Notes: generated by a model from the letters alone, not told the origin. A stretch of 64,000 nt of DNA from Peristeroidobacter soli (GCF_004138485.1 NZ_RYEV01000006.1:669729-733728), one strand, 5' to 3'. Shown: positions 23,968-34,550, counted from the first letter of the stretch. Program-made: numbers and translations.

Positions 23968-25772
23968 ACATTTCAGGTGTCATGCAGATCGTGATCTTCG
24001 CGATCGTGCTCACGGCGCTGGTCAAGCCGTTGGGCGGCTTCATGGCGAGAATCTATCAGGGCGAGCGCACCTGGCTTACCCCCGTGCTTGGTCCCGTGGA
24101 GCGCGGCATTTATCGCCTGTGCGGAATCGATGCCAATGCCGAGTCGACGTGGAAGCGCTACGCACTCGCAGTGCTGTTGTTCAATTTCATCGGCTTCCTG
24201 GCCGTCTATGTGATTCAGCTCGCGCAGGGTGTGCTGCCGCTCAATCCACAAGGCTTTGCCGGTGTGGAAGCCAAGTCGGCGTTCAACACTGCCGTGAGCT
24301 TCGCCAGTAACACCAACTGGCAGGGTTATGGTGGCGAGTCGACGATGAGCTACTTCACGCAGATGCTGGCGTTGAACGTGCAGAACTTCGTCTCCGCCGC
24401 GTCCGGCATGGCAGTGCTGGTGGCGTTGATTCGTGGCTTCGCGCGGCGTCAGGCGCAGCAGATTGGCAATTTCACCGTCGACATGACCCGCAGCACACTC
24501 TATGTGCTGTTGCCGTTGTCGCTGATTCTGGCGCTGGTGCTGGTGTCGCAGGGCGTGGTGCAAAACTTCTCCGCCTATCAGACTGTCGACCTGGTCGAGC
24601 CCGTCACCATTCAAACGCCCGTGCAGGATGCATCGGGTCGGCCGATACTGGATGCGGCCGGTAATGCCGCGACCCAGGCGCAGCAGATCACCCAGCAAAC
24701 GATCCCGATGGGACCGGCGGCGAGCCAGGTCGCGATCAAACAGTTGGGGACCAACGGTGGCGGCTTCTTCAATGTGAACTCGGCGCACCCGCTGGAGAAT
24801 CCCACACCGCTCACGAACTTTCTCGAAGTGCTGGCGATCCTGCTGATTCCGGCCGCACTGTGCTACACGTTCGGTCGCATGGTGAAGGACACACGCCAGG
24901 GATGGGCCGTCTATGCCGCAATGATGATCATCTTTCTGCCGTTGACGTTCGGTGTGTTCAACGCCGAGCAGGCCGGCAATCCGCGCTTTGAAACATTGGG
25001 TGTGGATCAGGTGAGCTCGGTCGCCCATTCCGGCGGCAACATGGAAGGCAAGGAAGTGCGCTTCGGCATCGCGAACTCCGCGTTGTGGGCATCCGCCACC
25101 ACGGCGGCGTCCAACGGCTCCGTGAACTCGATGCACGACTCATATACGCCGCTCGGCGGCCTGGTACCCATGTGGCTCATGCAATTGGGCGAGGTCGTGT
25201 TCGGCGGCACAGGCAGCGGTCTATATGGCATGTTGATGTTCGCCATCGTCGCTGTCTTCATCGCCGGCTTGATGGTGGGCCGCACGCCGGAGTATCTCGG
25301 CAAGAAGATCGAAGCCTATGAGGTAAAGATGGCGTCGATCGTGCTGCTGGTGCCTTGCGTGGTGGTGCTGGTCGGAACTGCGATAGCAAGCGCGATTCCC
25401 GCCGGTACCGGCAGCGTCGCGAATCCAGGTGCGCACGGCTTCTCGGAGATTCTGTACGCGTTCTCCTCGGCCGGTAATAACAACGGCAGTGCGTTCGGCG
25501 GTCTGTCCGCGAATACGCCGTTCTACAACATCGCGCTCGGGGTGGCCATGTGGATCTCGCGCTTCTGGCTGATGATTCCGGTGCTCGCGATCGCAGGCAG
25601 CCTCGCGGCCAAACGCAACGTGGCAATCACCGCAGGCACGCTCCCGACACATACGCCCTTGTTCATCGCGATGCTCATTGGCGTCGTGTTGATGATCGGC
25701 GCTCTGACATTCCTGCCTTCGCTGGCACTCGGCCCCATCGTCGAACACTTGCAGATGATCGGCAAAGGTTGA
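23964..25772 (+). CDS. kdpA: KdpA, potassium-binding and -translocating subunit
   Basis: A 602-residue membrane protein of the K+-transporter superfamily with four pore-loop repeats. Recognisable selectivity-region segments are SFASNTNWQGYGGE, KQLGTNGGGFFNVNSAHPLE, and FSSAGNNNGSAFGG. It binds K+ in the periplasm and conducts it to KdpB. The ATG at 23964 overlaps kdpF; a longer upstream frame covers kdpF and the leader gene out of frame. The length is slightly above the E. coli protein but normal. Confidence 0.95.
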   Translation: MNISGVMQIVIFAIVLTALVKPLGGFMARIYQGERTWLTPVLGPVERGIYRLCGIDANAESTWKRYALAVLLFNFIGFLAVYVIQLAQGVLPLNPQGFAGVEAKSAFNTAVSFASNTNWQGYGGESTMSYFTQMLALNVQNFVSAASGMAVLVALIRGFARRQAQQIGNFTVDMTRSTLYVLLPLSLILALVLVSQGVVQNFSAYQTVDLVEPVTIQTPVQDASGRPILDAAGNAATQAQQITQQTIPMGPAASQVAIKQLGTNGGGFFNVNSAHPLENPTPLTNFLEVLAILLIPAALCYTFGRMVKDTRQGWAVYAAMMIIFLPLTFGVFNAEQAGNPRFETLGVDQVSSVAHSGGNMEGKEVRFGIANSALWASATTAASNGSVNSMHDSYTPLGGLVPMWLMQLGEVVFGGTGSGLYGMLMFAIVAVFIAGLMVGRTPEYLGKKIEAYEVKMASIVLLVPCVVVLVGTAIASAIPAGTGSVANPGAHGFSEILYAFSSAGNNNGSAFGGLSANTPFYNIALGVAMWISRFWLMIPVLAIAGSLAAKRNVAITAGTLPTHTPLFIAMLIGVVLMIGALTFLPSLALGPIVEHLQMIGKG

Positions 25773-25778
25773 TCAATC

Positions 25779-27923
25779 ATGGTTACGCAAGCAAAAGTCG
25801 TAGATAACAAGTCCGATCAGGTTGCTCCGGCAGCCGAGGGCGCGGGCCCGGGAGTGCCGCGCCCTGCGGCAAAGTATGTGACCGGTGCGATTCTTCGCTC
25901 GGCCATCGTCGATTCGTTCCGTAAGCTCGATCCGCGAGTGCAGGTACGAAACCCGGTGATGTTCGTGGTGTTCATCGGCAGCATCTTCACGACGATCATC
26001 GGCGTCGGCGCGGCTGCGGGTGCGATCGAAGGCGCTGGACGTCCAGGATTCATCCTGGCGATCGCGGCCTGGTTGTGGTTGACCGTGTTGTTTGCAAACT
26101 TCGCCGAAGCGCTGGCCGAGGGACGCGGCAAGGCGCAGGCCGCGACGCTGCGGTCGATGCGCAAGAACACCTATGCCAAGAAGATTACCGCCAGCAATCG
26201 CACCGACTACAAGTCGGTCGAGGCCAGCACGCTCAGTCGGGGCGATCTGGTGCTGGTGGAAACCGGCGACACCATTCCCGCCGACGGCGAGATCATCGAA
26301 GGTGTGGCCTCGGTGAATGAAAGCGCGGTGACTGGCGAGTCCGCGCCGGTGTTGCGTGAAGCGGGCGGCGACTTCTCGTCGGTGACCGGTGGCACGCGGG
26401 TGCTGTCCGATTGGATCGTCGTGCGTGTCACGGCGAGGGAAGGCGAAGGGTTCCTCGATCGCATGATCGCGATGGTCGAAGGCGCCAAGCGCGGCAAGAC
26501 GCCGAACGAGATCGCGTTGTCCATTCTGCTCGCAATGCTCACGTTGGTGTTCCTGCTTGCCACGGGCACACTCGCGCCGTTCTCGCAGTTCGCAGTCGAT
26601 GCGGCCGGGCAGGGCTCCGTGGTGACGCTCACTGTGCTGGTCGCGCTGTTGGTGTGTTTGATTCCAACGACCATTGGTGCATTGCTGTCCGCGATTGGTA
26701 TCGCCGGCATGGATCGCATGGTGCGCGCGAATGTGATTGCGACCTCGGGCCGTGCAGTGGAAGCAGCGGGTGACGTCGACGTGCTGCTGCTGGATAAGAC
26801 CGGCACGATCACATTGGGCGATCGTCAGGCGTCGGCGTTCGTGCCGGCGCCCGGCGTCACTGAGCAGGAACTGGCGGACGTGGCGCAACTGGCCTCGCTC
26901 GCGGATGAAACGCCGGAAGGCCGCTCCATCGTGGTGTTGGCCAAGCAGAAGTTCCAACTGCGCGGCCGCGACCTCGCCAACACGATACACACCTTCCACA
27001 AGTTCTCGGCGCAGTCGCGCATGAGCGGCGTCGATCTGGAAGGGCGCATGCTGCGCAAGGGCGCAGCGGATGCCATCCGGAAGTTCGTCGAAGAGCAGGG
27101 TGGCGTTTGGCCGGGCAAGCTGAGCGAGTCGGTGGATACGATCGCGCGTCGCGGTGCGACGCCAATTGTCGTCGCCGATGGTAAGCGTGTGCTGGGTGTA
27201 ATCGAGCTGCGCGACGTAGTGAAAGGTGGCATTCGCGAGCGCTTCGCCGAGCTGCGCCAGATGGGCATCAAGACCATCATGGTCACGGGTGACAATCGGC
27301 TCACTGCCGCCGCGATTGCTGCTGAAGCAGGGGTGGATGATTTCCTCGCGGAAGCCACGCCGGAAAAGAAGCTCGCGCTGATTCGCAGCAATCAAAGCGA
27401 AGGCCGGTTGGTCGCGATGTGCGGCGACGGCACCAACGATGCTCCCGCGCTGGCGCAAGCCGACGTGGCCGTGGCGATGAACACGGGCACGCAGGCCGCG
27501 AAGGAAGCGGGCAACATGGTCGACCTCGACTCCAATCCGACCAAGCTGATCGAGATCGTCGACGTCGGCAAACAAATGTTGGTGACGCGCGGTGCGTTGA
27601 CGACGTTCTCCATCGCCAATGACGTCGCCAAGTACTTCGCGATCATTCCCGCGGCCTTTGCGGCGACCTACCCGTCGCTGAACGCGCTCAACGTCATGGG
27701 ACTGGAAAGTCCCGAGAGCGCAATCCTGTCGGCAGTGATCTTCAACGCCGTCGTTATCGTGTTCCTGGTGCCGCTGGCTCTGCGCGGCGTGAAAACTCGT
27801 GCCGCGTCCGCAGCGCATTTGCTGCAGCGGAATCTGTTGATCTACGGCGTTGGCGGCCTGATTGTGCCGTTCATCGGCATCAAGATCATCGACCTGTTAC
27901 TCGTAGCCTTCGGGCTGGTTTGA
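25779..27923 (+). CDS. kdpB: KdpB, ATP-hydrolysing P-type ATPase subunit
   Basis: A 714-residue P-type ATPase. The phosphorylated aspartate is D339 in DKTGT, the actuator motif TGES lies near residue 188, and the hinge is [15 protein letters not shown]. The N-terminal extension of about 30 residues (rich in Ala/Pro) makes it longer than the usual 680. KdpB drives the high-affinity K+ uptake of KdpFABC. It begins 6 bases after kdpA. Confidence 0.95.
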   Translation: MVTQAKVVDNKSDQVAPAAEGAGPGVPRPAAKYVTGAILRSAIVDSFRKLDPRVQVRNPVMFVVFIGSIFTTIIGVGAAAGAIEGAGRPGFILAIAAWLWLTVLFANFAEALAEGRGKAQAATLRSMRKNTYAKKITASNRTDYKSVEASTLSRGDLVLVETGDTIPADGEIIEGVASVNESAVTGESAPVLREAGGDFSSVTGGTRVLSDWIVVRVTAREGEGFLDRMIAMVEGAKRGKTPNEIALSILLAMLTLVFLLATGTLAPFSQFAVDAAGQGSVVTLTVLVALLVCLIPTTIGALLSAIGIAGMDRMVRANVIATSGRAVEAAGDVDVLLLDKTGTITLGDRQASAFVPAPGVTEQELADVAQLASLADETPEGRSIVVLAKQKFQLRGRDLANTIHTFHKFSAQSRMSGVDLEGRMLRKGAADAIRKFVEEQGGVWPGKLSESVDTIARRGATPIVVADGKRVLGVIELRDVVKGGIRERFAELRQMGIKTIMVTGDNRLTAAAIAAEAGVDDFLAEATPEKKLALIRSNQSEGRLVAMCGDGTNDAPALAQADVAVAMNTGTQAAKEAGNMVDLDSNPTKLIEIVDVGKQMLVTRGALTTFSIANDVAKYFAIIPAAFAATYPSLNALNVMGLESPESAILSAVIFNAVVIVFLVPLALRGVKTRAASAAHLLQRNLLIYGVGGLIVPFIGIKIIDLLLVAFGLV

Positions 27924-27933
27924 GGCACATATC

Positions 27934-28509
27934 ATGAGTGAACTTCGTCCTGCATTGGTGTCGTTCCTGTTGCTGACGGTGATTACCGGCGGGGTTTATC
28001 CCCTGGTGGTCACCGGCGTCGGGCAGGCTGTGTTCTCCGACGCGGCCAATGGCAGCCTGATCGGGGAGGGTGACAGGCTGATCGGGTCTCGTCTGATCGG
28101 TCAGCCGTTCTCGGATCCGAAGTACTTCTTCGGCCGTCCGTCCGCGACAGCGCCGCAGCCGTATAACGGCGCGGCGTCGAGCGGCTCCAATCAGGGCCCG
28201 ACCAACCCGGCGCTCGCGAGCGCCATTACCGATCGAGTCGCGGCATTGCGCGCCTTGGATCCGGAGAACAAGGCGCCTGTCCCGATCGACCTGGTGACTG
28301 CATCGGGCAGTGGCCTCGATCCGCACATCTCGCCGGCGGCTGCGGAATATCAGGTTCCTCGCGTGGCCCGGGTGCGTGAGCGACCGGAAGCCGAGATTCG
28401 CGCGTTGGTTGAAGAGGCCACAGAAGGCCGCACGCTGGGGATTCTCGGCGAGCCTCGCGTGAACGTGTTGCTGCTCAATCTCGCGCTGGACGGAAAGAAG
28501 GCGGGCTGA
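27934..28509 (+). CDS. kdpC: KdpC subunit of the potassium ATPase
   Basis: A 191-residue protein with a single N-terminal helix (LVSFLLLTVITGGVYPLVVT) and a periplasmic domain. Family features are the IGQPFSDPKYFFGRPSAT segment, SGSNQGPTNP, and DLVTASGSGLDPHISP. It stabilises the complex and increases affinity. The start is 10 bases after kdpB. The gene is followed by a 55-base gap before kdpD. Confidence 0.95.
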   Translation: MSELRPALVSFLLLTVITGGVYPLVVTGVGQAVFSDAANGSLIGEGDRLIGSRLIGQPFSDPKYFFGRPSATAPQPYNGAASSGSNQGPTNPALASAITDRVAALRALDPENKAPVPIDLVTASGSGLDPHISPAAAEYQVPRVARVRERPEAEIRALVEEATEGRTLGILGEPRVNVLLLNLALDGKKAG

Positions 28510-28564
28510 TGTTTCGAGCCGATCCCGATGAAGGATATGTCGATGTAAATACAGGTGCCTGGTG

Positions 28565-31261
28565 ATGGAGTCGCGTCCTGATCCCGATCAATTGCTGGCC
28601 TCCGTGCAAGCGGCGGAAGCCAAGGCTCGGCGCGGCAAGCTGAGAATCTTCTTCGGCGGCGCGGCCGGCGTCGGCAAGACCTATTCGATGCTCGAAGCGG
28701 CGCGTAATGCGCATGCGTCGGGCATCGAGATCGTCGTCGGTTACGTCGAGCCCCACGGACGCGCCGAAACCGAACGGCTGTTGGACGGTCTGGAACAAAT
28801 TCCGATGCTGCCGGTACGTTATCGCGGCATCACCCGGCGCGAGTTCGATCTCGACGCCGCCCTACGCCGGCGACCGGCGATCATGCTGGTCGACGAACTG
28901 GCGCATTCGAACCTGATCGAGGGTGAGCCGCCGCCGCGCCATGCCAAGCGCTGGCAGGACATCGAAGAACTGCTGGACGCTGGCATCGATGTGTGGACGA
29001 CCGTCAACGTCCAGCATCTGGAGAGTCTCAACGACCTGGTGGCACAGATCACCGGCATCCGCCAACGCGAAACCATCCCGGATCGCATCTTCGATGAGGC
29101 CGACGAGGTGGAGTTGATCGACCTGCCTCCGGACGATCTGTTGCAACGTCTGAAAACGGGCAAGATCTATATCGAAGAGCACGCACGGACGGCGATCGAT
29201 CGCTTTTTTCGCAAATCGAACCTGATTGCGCTGCGTGAACTGTCGTTGCGTCGCATGGCGGATCGGGTCGATGCTTCGGCGCGTGCCGCCGCCGCCGTGG
29301 ATCGCGCATCGCGGGCCTGGATGGCGCGCGATCGACTGCTCGTTGCCATTGGTCCCGACGACCAAGCCGAACAGGTCGTGCGCGCCGGCAAGAGGTTGGC
29401 CGATGCTCTCGACGCGCCGTGGTCGGTGGTCTATGTGGAAACACCCGACCTGCTCAAACTCTCTCAGCAGGAACGCAATCGACGCATCGATCTGCTCAGG
29501 CTCGGAGAGTCGCTGGGGGCCGAGACCGTGACGTTGGATGGGCCCACGGCGGCACGCGCGCTGGTCGAATACGCAGCCACTCGAAACGCTACAAAAATCC
29601 TTGTCGGCGCGGCCAAGCGCCGTGGCTGGCGAGCCTGGCTGCGACCGTCGACGACGACCGAGCTTGCGCGCCAGGCTCGCGGCTTCGATGTGATGACCGT
29701 GGGTGTGATGGACCAGCGTACCGAAACACATCGAACGCAGCGACGCGACCAGGATATCGATAGTACGCGTGTCATCCATTGGGACCGCTATGGTTGGGCA
29801 TTACTCATCGCAGCGATCTGCACGCTGATTGCTTTTGCGATGTATGAGCGCTTCGAGCCGACCAATCTCGTGATGGTCTATCTACTGGGCTCGACCGTCG
29901 CCGGACTGCGTTTTGGTCGCGGCCCAGCCGTGGTTTCGGCCGTCGCGAATGTCCTGTTGTTCGATTTCTGCTTCGTTCCGCCACGATTCGCGTTCTCCGT
30001 GATGGATGCGCAGTACCTGGTGACTTTTGCAGTCATGTTGATCGTGACTTTGGTGATCGCCAATCTGATGGCGAGCGTACGACAGCAGACGCGCGTGGCC
30101 GGGGCCCGAGAGCGGCGCACGTTTCTATTGTACGCGATGAGTCGTGAGTTGGCGGCGACGCGCGGCACTGATGCGATGGCGCGAGTGGCTGTGCGCCACG
30201 TCGCGGAAGTATTTCACTGCAAAGCAGTGGTGCTCTTGCCCGATGAGGCAGACAAACTACATTTGCCGCGACAGCAGCCCGAAGCGGGATCATTCGTTGG
30301 CGCCGATCTGTCGATCGCACAGTGGGTCTTGGATCACGGCCGCCGTGCCGGGCTCGGGTCGGACACATTGCCGGCGGCGCCGGCGCTGTATCTGCCGTTG
30401 GGCAGTGAAAGTCAGCGGCTCGGCGTGCTGGCCATTTTGCCCACGAACCCGCGGCGTGTGCTGTTGCCGGAGCAGCGCCACCTTTTGGAAACATTTGCCG
30501 GTCAGATCGGTCTCGCCGTGGAACGCGCCAGGTTGGCCGAGGCTGCGGAGGTGTCGCGGGTCGAGGCTGAAACAGAAAGTCTGCGCAATACACTGTTGGC
30601 TTCGATCTCCCACGACTTGCGCACACCGCTGTCAGTCATTGCCGGTGCCGCGAGCACGCTGGCTGAGCGTTCGGACAGCCTCGAGCCGGCCGAGCGAACG
30701 CGCTTGGTGCGCTCGGTCGAGAGCAAGGCCCGCGATATGGCCGAGCTCGTTTCGAACGTGCTCGACCTGATGCGTTTTGAGTCGGGCCGCCTCACATTGC
30801 ATCGTGACTGGCAAACGCTCGACGATTTGATCGGGATGGCGTTGAGTCGCATGCAGGATCGCCTGAGACCGCGCCGTGTCGAACTACGCATACCCGAAGA
30901 GCTGCCGCCGGTTCATGTCGATGCCAATCTGATCGTGCAGGTGTTCGCCAACCTGCTCGATAACGTTGCCAAGTACACCGGCCCGCAGACGCAGGTCGTG
31001 ATCTCGGCGGTTGCAACCGGCGACGGGATCGAAGTTACATTCGACGATGACGGCCCCGGCCTTCCGGTGCACGGCCGGGCGCGACTATTCGACAAATTCC
31101 AACGCGGCAGCGAGGAGGGCGCGACGATCGGTGCGGGCTTGGGTCTGGCGATTTGTCGTGCAATCTTGCGCGCGCATGGCGGCGAGATTGGCACGGGCGA
31201 ACGACCGGGCGGCGGCGCGCGATTCATATTCACCCTGCCGATTCGAGAGAGCGGGTCATGA
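28565..31261 (+). CDS. kdpD: KdpD, potassium/turgor sensor histidine kinase
   Basis: An 898-residue kinase. The N-terminal KdpD domain carries Walker A GAAGVGKT (residues 32-39) and a USP-like domain. Four close transmembrane helices lie around residues 405-500, followed by GAF-like, HisKA and ATPase domains. The phospho-histidine is in SISHDLRTPLS, about H683. GLGLAIC marks the ATPase G2 box. The GTG at 28562 is an alternative start. The stop overlaps kdpE, so sensor and regulator are coupled. Confidence 0.95.
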   Translation: MESRPDPDQLLASVQAAEAKARRGKLRIFFGGAAGVGKTYSMLEAARNAHASGIEIVVGYVEPHGRAETERLLDGLEQIPMLPVRYRGITRREFDLDAALRRRPAIMLVDELAHSNLIEGEPPPRHAKRWQDIEELLDAGIDVWTTVNVQHLESLNDLVAQITGIRQRETIPDRIFDEADEVELIDLPPDDLLQRLKTGKIYIEEHARTAIDRFFRKSNLIALRELSLRRMADRVDASARAAAAVDRASRAWMARDRLLVAIGPDDQAEQVVRAGKRLADALDAPWSVVYVETPDLLKLSQQERNRRIDLLRLGESLGAETVTLDGPTAARALVEYAATRNATKILVGAAKRRGWRAWLRPSTTTELARQARGFDVMTVGVMDQRTETHRTQRRDQDIDSTRVIHWDRYGWALLIAAICTLIAFAMYERFEPTNLVMVYLLGSTVAGLRFGRGPAVVSAVANVLLFDFCFVPPRFAFSVMDAQYLVTFAVMLIVTLVIANLMASVRQQTRVAGARERRTFLLYAMSRELAATRGTDAMARVAVRHVAEVFHCKAVVLLPDEADKLHLPRQQPEAGSFVGADLSIAQWVLDHGRRAGLGSDTLPAAPALYLPLGSESQRLGVLAILPTNPRRVLLPEQRHLLETFAGQIGLAVERARLAEAAEVSRVEAETESLRNTLLASISHDLRTPLSVIAGAASTLAERSDSLEPAERTRLVRSVESKARDMAELVSNVLDLMRFESGRLTLHRDWQTLDDLIGMALSRMQDRLRPRRVELRIPEELPPVHVDANLIVQVFANLLDNVAKYTGPQTQVVISAVATGDGIEVTFDDDGPGLPVHGRARLFDKFQRGSEEGATIGAGLGLAICRAILRAHGGEIGTGERPGGGARFIFTLPIRESGS

Positions 31262-31956
31262 CTCAAGCGCAGTATCGTGTGCTGGTCGTCGAGGATGAGC
31301 CCAGTATTCGTGACATTCTCCGTACGTTGCTGCAAACGGCGAACTATCGAGTCGTGGAGGCGGATACAGCGGCACGGGCCGAGATCGAAGCGCGCAGCCA
31401 CAAGCCGGATCTCCTGATCGTGGATCTGGGGCTGCCGGACGCTGACGGTGAGGTGGTGATACGCAACGTGCGACAGTGGTCGCCTGTACCCATACTCGTG
31501 TTGTCGGCGCGCACGATGGAGGAACAAAAGATCGCCGCGCTCGACGCCGGTGCGGACGACTACGTCACGAAGCCCTTTAGCGCGCCAGAGCTGCTGGCAC
31601 GAGCGCGAGCGGCCCTGCGTCGGAACGCTCGTGGCGCTGAACAAACTGAGATATTGAAGCTGGGCGATCTCACGATCGATCTGGGCCAGCGCCTGGCTAC
31701 CACGACTCACGGTCCCGTACACTTCACGCCGATGGAGTTTCGCGTCCTGCAATGCCTGGCCAGAGAGCCTGGCAGGATTGTCACTCAGAATCGTCTCGTC
31801 GCCGAGGTTTGGGGGCCGGATCGCGAAAGCGACACGCGCAGCTTGCGAGTCGTCGTCAAGAATATCCGACAGAAGATCGAACCCGATCCGGCGCGGCCGT
31901 GCTATCTGGTCACTGAAGCGGGTGTCGGCTACCGATTGGTTGCGCCGGCGCGCTGA
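31258..31956 (+). CDS. kdpE: KdpE, OmpR-family response regulator
   Basis: A 232-residue regulator. The receiver domain has acidic residues in VVEDEPS, phospho-acceptor D56 in LIVDLGLPD, and the conserved K in VTKPFS. The C-terminal winged helix contains FTPMEFRVLQCLA and SLRVVVKNIRQKIEPDP. It activates the kdp genes upon phosphorylation by KdpD. Its probable binding site lies near 23611; a related motif follows this gene. Confidence 0.95.
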   Translation: MTQAQYRVLVVEDEPSIRDILRTLLQTANYRVVEADTAARAEIEARSHKPDLLIVDLGLPDADGEVVIRNVRQWSPVPILVLSARTMEEQKIAALDAGADDYVTKPFSAPELLARARAALRRNARGAEQTEILKLGDLTIDLGQRLATTTHGPVHFTPMEFRVLQCLAREPGRIVTQNRLVAEVWGPDRESDTRSLRVVVKNIRQKIEPDPARPCYLVTEAGVGYRLVAPAR

Positions 31957-31975
31957 ATAGCAGGTCCACGCGGCT

Positions 31976-32000
31976 CAAAATCTTCACACGATTTTGTCTG
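31976..32000. promoter_or_regulatory. Inverted repeat and 24-bp motif between kdpE and the glycosyltransferase-like gene
   Basis: CAAAATC (31976-31982) and GATTTTG (31990-31996) form a perfect 7-base inverted repeat around TTCACAC. The same sequence is the second copy of the motif at 22686. It lies 33 bases before the next start codon. It could be an operator, or a weak kdp terminator; the lack of a T-run favours an operator. Confidence 0.45.
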
Positions 32001-32033
32001 GGCGGCGCAGCTTCGATCCGTCACGCTTGAGTC

Positions 32034-32759
32034 ATGAAGATCGCTCAGGTCGTGGCTGCCACGGGCGCCGAGGGGAATCCGCGCGATATTGAACGGCTGG
32101 CGGATTATTTGACGACTCAGCTAGCGGCAGCTGAGCACGAGGTCGTACTTCTTACCTGCGTTTCGTCCACCGCGTCGGTATTCTCACAGCGCCGGCGCCG
32201 ATCGCCTCTCGGTCCGATGCCCAACTCATTGGATGGATTGATCGCCGAGCACAGTAAGTTCGACATCATTCATCTGCACGGCAATATCCACCGCTTATCT
32301 GCCTTGCACTCCATCGCGACGCCCATCGTTGCCACGATGTACTCGCATCCTTCCGCGTCCATGCTCGCGGTGCGTGCGGTGCTGCCCGAACCTGCGCTGG
32401 TGGCCCTCACCGAACATCAGCGGACGTTGTTCAAGGGATTGCGCTGGCATGAAACCATCTTGCCGGGATTGCCGGAGCGCTTGCACCCATTCCATGTCGA
32501 TGGCGGGCGCTATCTTGCTCATGTGGGGTCAGTGAAGTCAGTGACTGCCATGCGGCGCGCAGTCGAGGTCGCATTGCTCAGCGGACGGCCGCTGAGAATC
32601 GCCGGGCGCATTCTCGGTCGTGAGATACGCGAGCTTGAACAGCAGCTGGCGCCGTTATCGGCGGCTGCTGGAATCATTCCTGCGTCGGGCGGACGAGAGG
32701 CGATCGAAAGCATTGTCCGTCGACGTAGCTCGCTCGATTACATCGACGCCGCAAGCTAG
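32034..32759 (+). CDS. Glycosyltransferase-like protein, N-terminal half only
   Basis: A 241-residue protein resembling the N-terminal Rossmann domain of GT4 glycosyltransferases: KIAQVVAATGAEGNPRDIER, a DIIHLHG strand, TPIVATMYSHPSAS, and a TEHQRTLF segment. The C-terminal nucleotide-sugar domain with the Glu-rich EX7E motif is missing or unrecognisable, and the usual length is 350 or more. It may be a degenerate or regulatory relative without transferase activity. It is preceded closely by the shared 24-bp motif. Confidence 0.55.
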   Translation: MKIAQVVAATGAEGNPRDIERLADYLTTQLAAAEHEVVLLTCVSSTASVFSQRRRRSPLGPMPNSLDGLIAEHSKFDIIHLHGNIHRLSALHSIATPIVATMYSHPSASMLAVRAVLPEPALVALTEHQRTLFKGLRWHETILPGLPERLHPFHVDGGRYLAHVGSVKSVTAMRRAVEVALLSGRPLRIAGRILGREIRELEQQLAPLSAAAGIIPASGGREAIESIVRRRSSLDYIDAAS

Positions 32760-32931
32760 CCTACGATGGTGAACTCGCACCGTACCGGTCTGCCGCGCAA
32801 GCATGCCGGCTATGCGCTGTTCGTCATTTGCCGAGCGGCTCCGCCTGATACCGATCTGCCGCTCCCCATTACCCATTTTTCTTCCCCGAACGCTCTTATG
32901 CCGTGGCAAAGTGTGTGCGCCGACCAAGACT

Positions 32932-33456
32932 ATGAGCCATCCGGATCGACCGAGTTATGTCGCTGCCATCGCTGACCGTTACGGCCGGCGGTTGCGGCGA
33001 TTCCTGTCAGTGCGCCTGCGAAACGCGGCCGAAGTGCCGGATCTGGCGCAGGAAGTGTTCCTGCGGCTGCTGCGATTCGAGGATCACGGCAACATCAAGA
33101 ATCCGGAAGCCTACCTGTTCACGGTTGCAAGCCACGTCATTCATCAGCATGCGGTGCGCCGCGCGGCTGCGCCGATCATGCTGGACCTTACCGACCTCAC
33201 GGGGGACTTGCAGGCGCAGTCGAGCGACGATCCGCAGCACAGTGCCGAGCTATGGCAACGAGTGGATGCGTTGCAGGAGTTGTTGAAAGAGTTGCCGCCG
33301 CGGCTGGCGACGACACTGGTACTGGCCAAGATCGGCGAGCATTCGCTCGAAGAGATTGCGGCGGAGCTGGGCGTGTCGCGCGAGAGCGTGAAGAAGTATC
33401 TGGCCAGGGCACTGCAGTTCTGTCGGGAGCGATCGCTGGATTTGGGCACGCCATGA
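32932..33456 (+). CDS. ECF sigma factor, FecI type
   Basis: A 174-residue extracytoplasmic-function sigma factor. Region 2 includes DLAQEVFLRLL and YLFTVASHVIHQHAV; region 4 includes LEEIAAELGVSRESVKKYL. FecI-like factors direct RNA polymerase to TonB-receptor genes after a signal passes from receptor through FecR. The ATG at 32932 fits the family start; the open frame further upstream is random. Its stop overlaps the FecR gene. Confidence 0.9.
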   Translation: MSHPDRPSYVAAIADRYGRRLRRFLSVRLRNAAEVPDLAQEVFLRLLRFEDHGNIKNPEAYLFTVASHVIHQHAVRRAAAPIMLDLTDLTGDLQAQSSDDPQHSAELWQRVDALQELLKELPPRLATTLVLAKIGEHSLEEIAAELGVSRESVKKYLARALQFCRERSLDLGTP

Positions 33457-34550
33457 GCACACGTAACAGCACTGTCGGCAACAGTCAGATCGCCGCGGAG
33501 GCGTCCGAGTGGTTCGTGAGCTTTCGCTATGACGAACTGAGCGACGATGACCGTCGCCGCTTCGATCAGTGGCTGCGCCGCTCGCCGGAACACATCGAGG
33601 CCTATCTGGACATCGCCGGCGTCTGGACCGAACTGCCCGGGAAAGAGGCGCGTGGACTGGTCGATATCGAAGCCCTTGTCGGATATGCCAGGCAGAGCAC
33701 TGCTGAGGTGGTGCCGTTGGGAGCCGCCGTGAGCAGGCAACTGCTCGAGCGCAGGCGAACGACGCGTTGGCCCGCATTGGCCGCCTCGATGGCGGCGGCA
33801 TGCTTGCTCGTGAGCAGCATGGTCTGGATCGTCTCCGAGGCTCGACACACCTATCGCACCGGCATCGGCGAGCAGCGCTCCATCACGTTGGAGGATGGCT
33901 CGACCGTGGACTTGAACGCCCGGTCGAGGATCAAGGTCGCCTACACCGAGGAGCAACGCACCGTCGAGCTGGTCAGCGGTCAGGCGCTGTTTCAAGTCGC
34001 CAAAAATGCCGCGCGGCCATTCATCGTCCGCAGCCGTGATGTGCAGGTTCGAGCGGTAGGGACACGCTTCGATGTCTACCGTAAAGACAGCGGCACCGTC
34101 GTCACTGTCGTCGAAGGAAAAGTCGCGGTGACGCATGCCGAGACCGATGCGAGCGGGGCGGCTACCACGCTCGACGTGAGCCGCCCGTCCGAAGTCGCGC
34201 GTGCGACGAACGGATTGCTGTACCTCTCGGCAGGCGAGCAAATTTCGCTGGTAGCTCAGGCAACGGTTCCACAGACCCCGAAGCGAGCCGACGTCGAAGT
34301 TGCCACCGCGTGGACGCAGAAGAAGCTCATGTTCGAATCGACGCCATTGTCGGAGGTCGCCGAAGAGTTCAATCGTTACAACCGGCGGGCGCTCGTCATC
34401 GGCGATGAGCAGCTGGGTCGGCTCGGCATCAGCGGCGTGTATTCCTCGACCGATCCAGGCTCGCTGCTGCGCTTCCTGCGCGAAGTGCCTGGCGTGCGAA
34501 TCATCGAAACGGATAAGGAGATTCGTATAGTTCGCGCCTCCGCGCCCTGA
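33453..34550 (+). CDS. FecR-family transmembrane sigma regulator
   Basis: A 365-residue protein. The cytoplasmic N-terminal domain contains ASEWFVSFRYDELSDDDRRR and FDQWLRRSPEHIEAYL. A single helix lies near residue 113 (ALAASMAAACLLVSSMVWIV). The periplasmic FecR domain has EQRSITLEDGSTVDLNARS and FDVYRKDSGTVVTVVEGKV, and the C-terminal signalling part (TPLSEVAEEFNRYNRR) contacts the receptor STN domain. It controls the sigma factor encoded just before it. Confidence 0.92.
   Translation: MSTRNSTVGNSQIAAEASEWFVSFRYDELSDDDRRRFDQWLRRSPEHIEAYLDIAGVWTELPGKEARGLVDIEALVGYARQSTAEVVPLGAAVSRQLLERRRTTRWPALAASMAAACLLVSSMVWIVSEARHTYRTGIGEQRSITLEDGSTVDLNARSRIKVAYTEEQRTVELVSGQALFQVAKNAARPFIVRSRDVQVRAVGTRFDVYRKDSGTVVTVVEGKVAVTHAETDASGAATTLDVSRPSEVARATNGLLYLSAGEQISLVAQATVPQTPKRADVEVATAWTQKKLMFESTPLSEVAEEFNRYNRRALVIGDEQLGRLGISGVYSSTDPGSLLRFLREVPGVRIIETDKEIRIVRASAP

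Noticed and set aside
25773..27818. Long open frame of about 680 codons antisense to kdpB
   Set aside because: The composition (Arg/His/Gln-rich) and perfect overlap with a conserved P-type ATPase show that it is a by-product of high-GC codon use.
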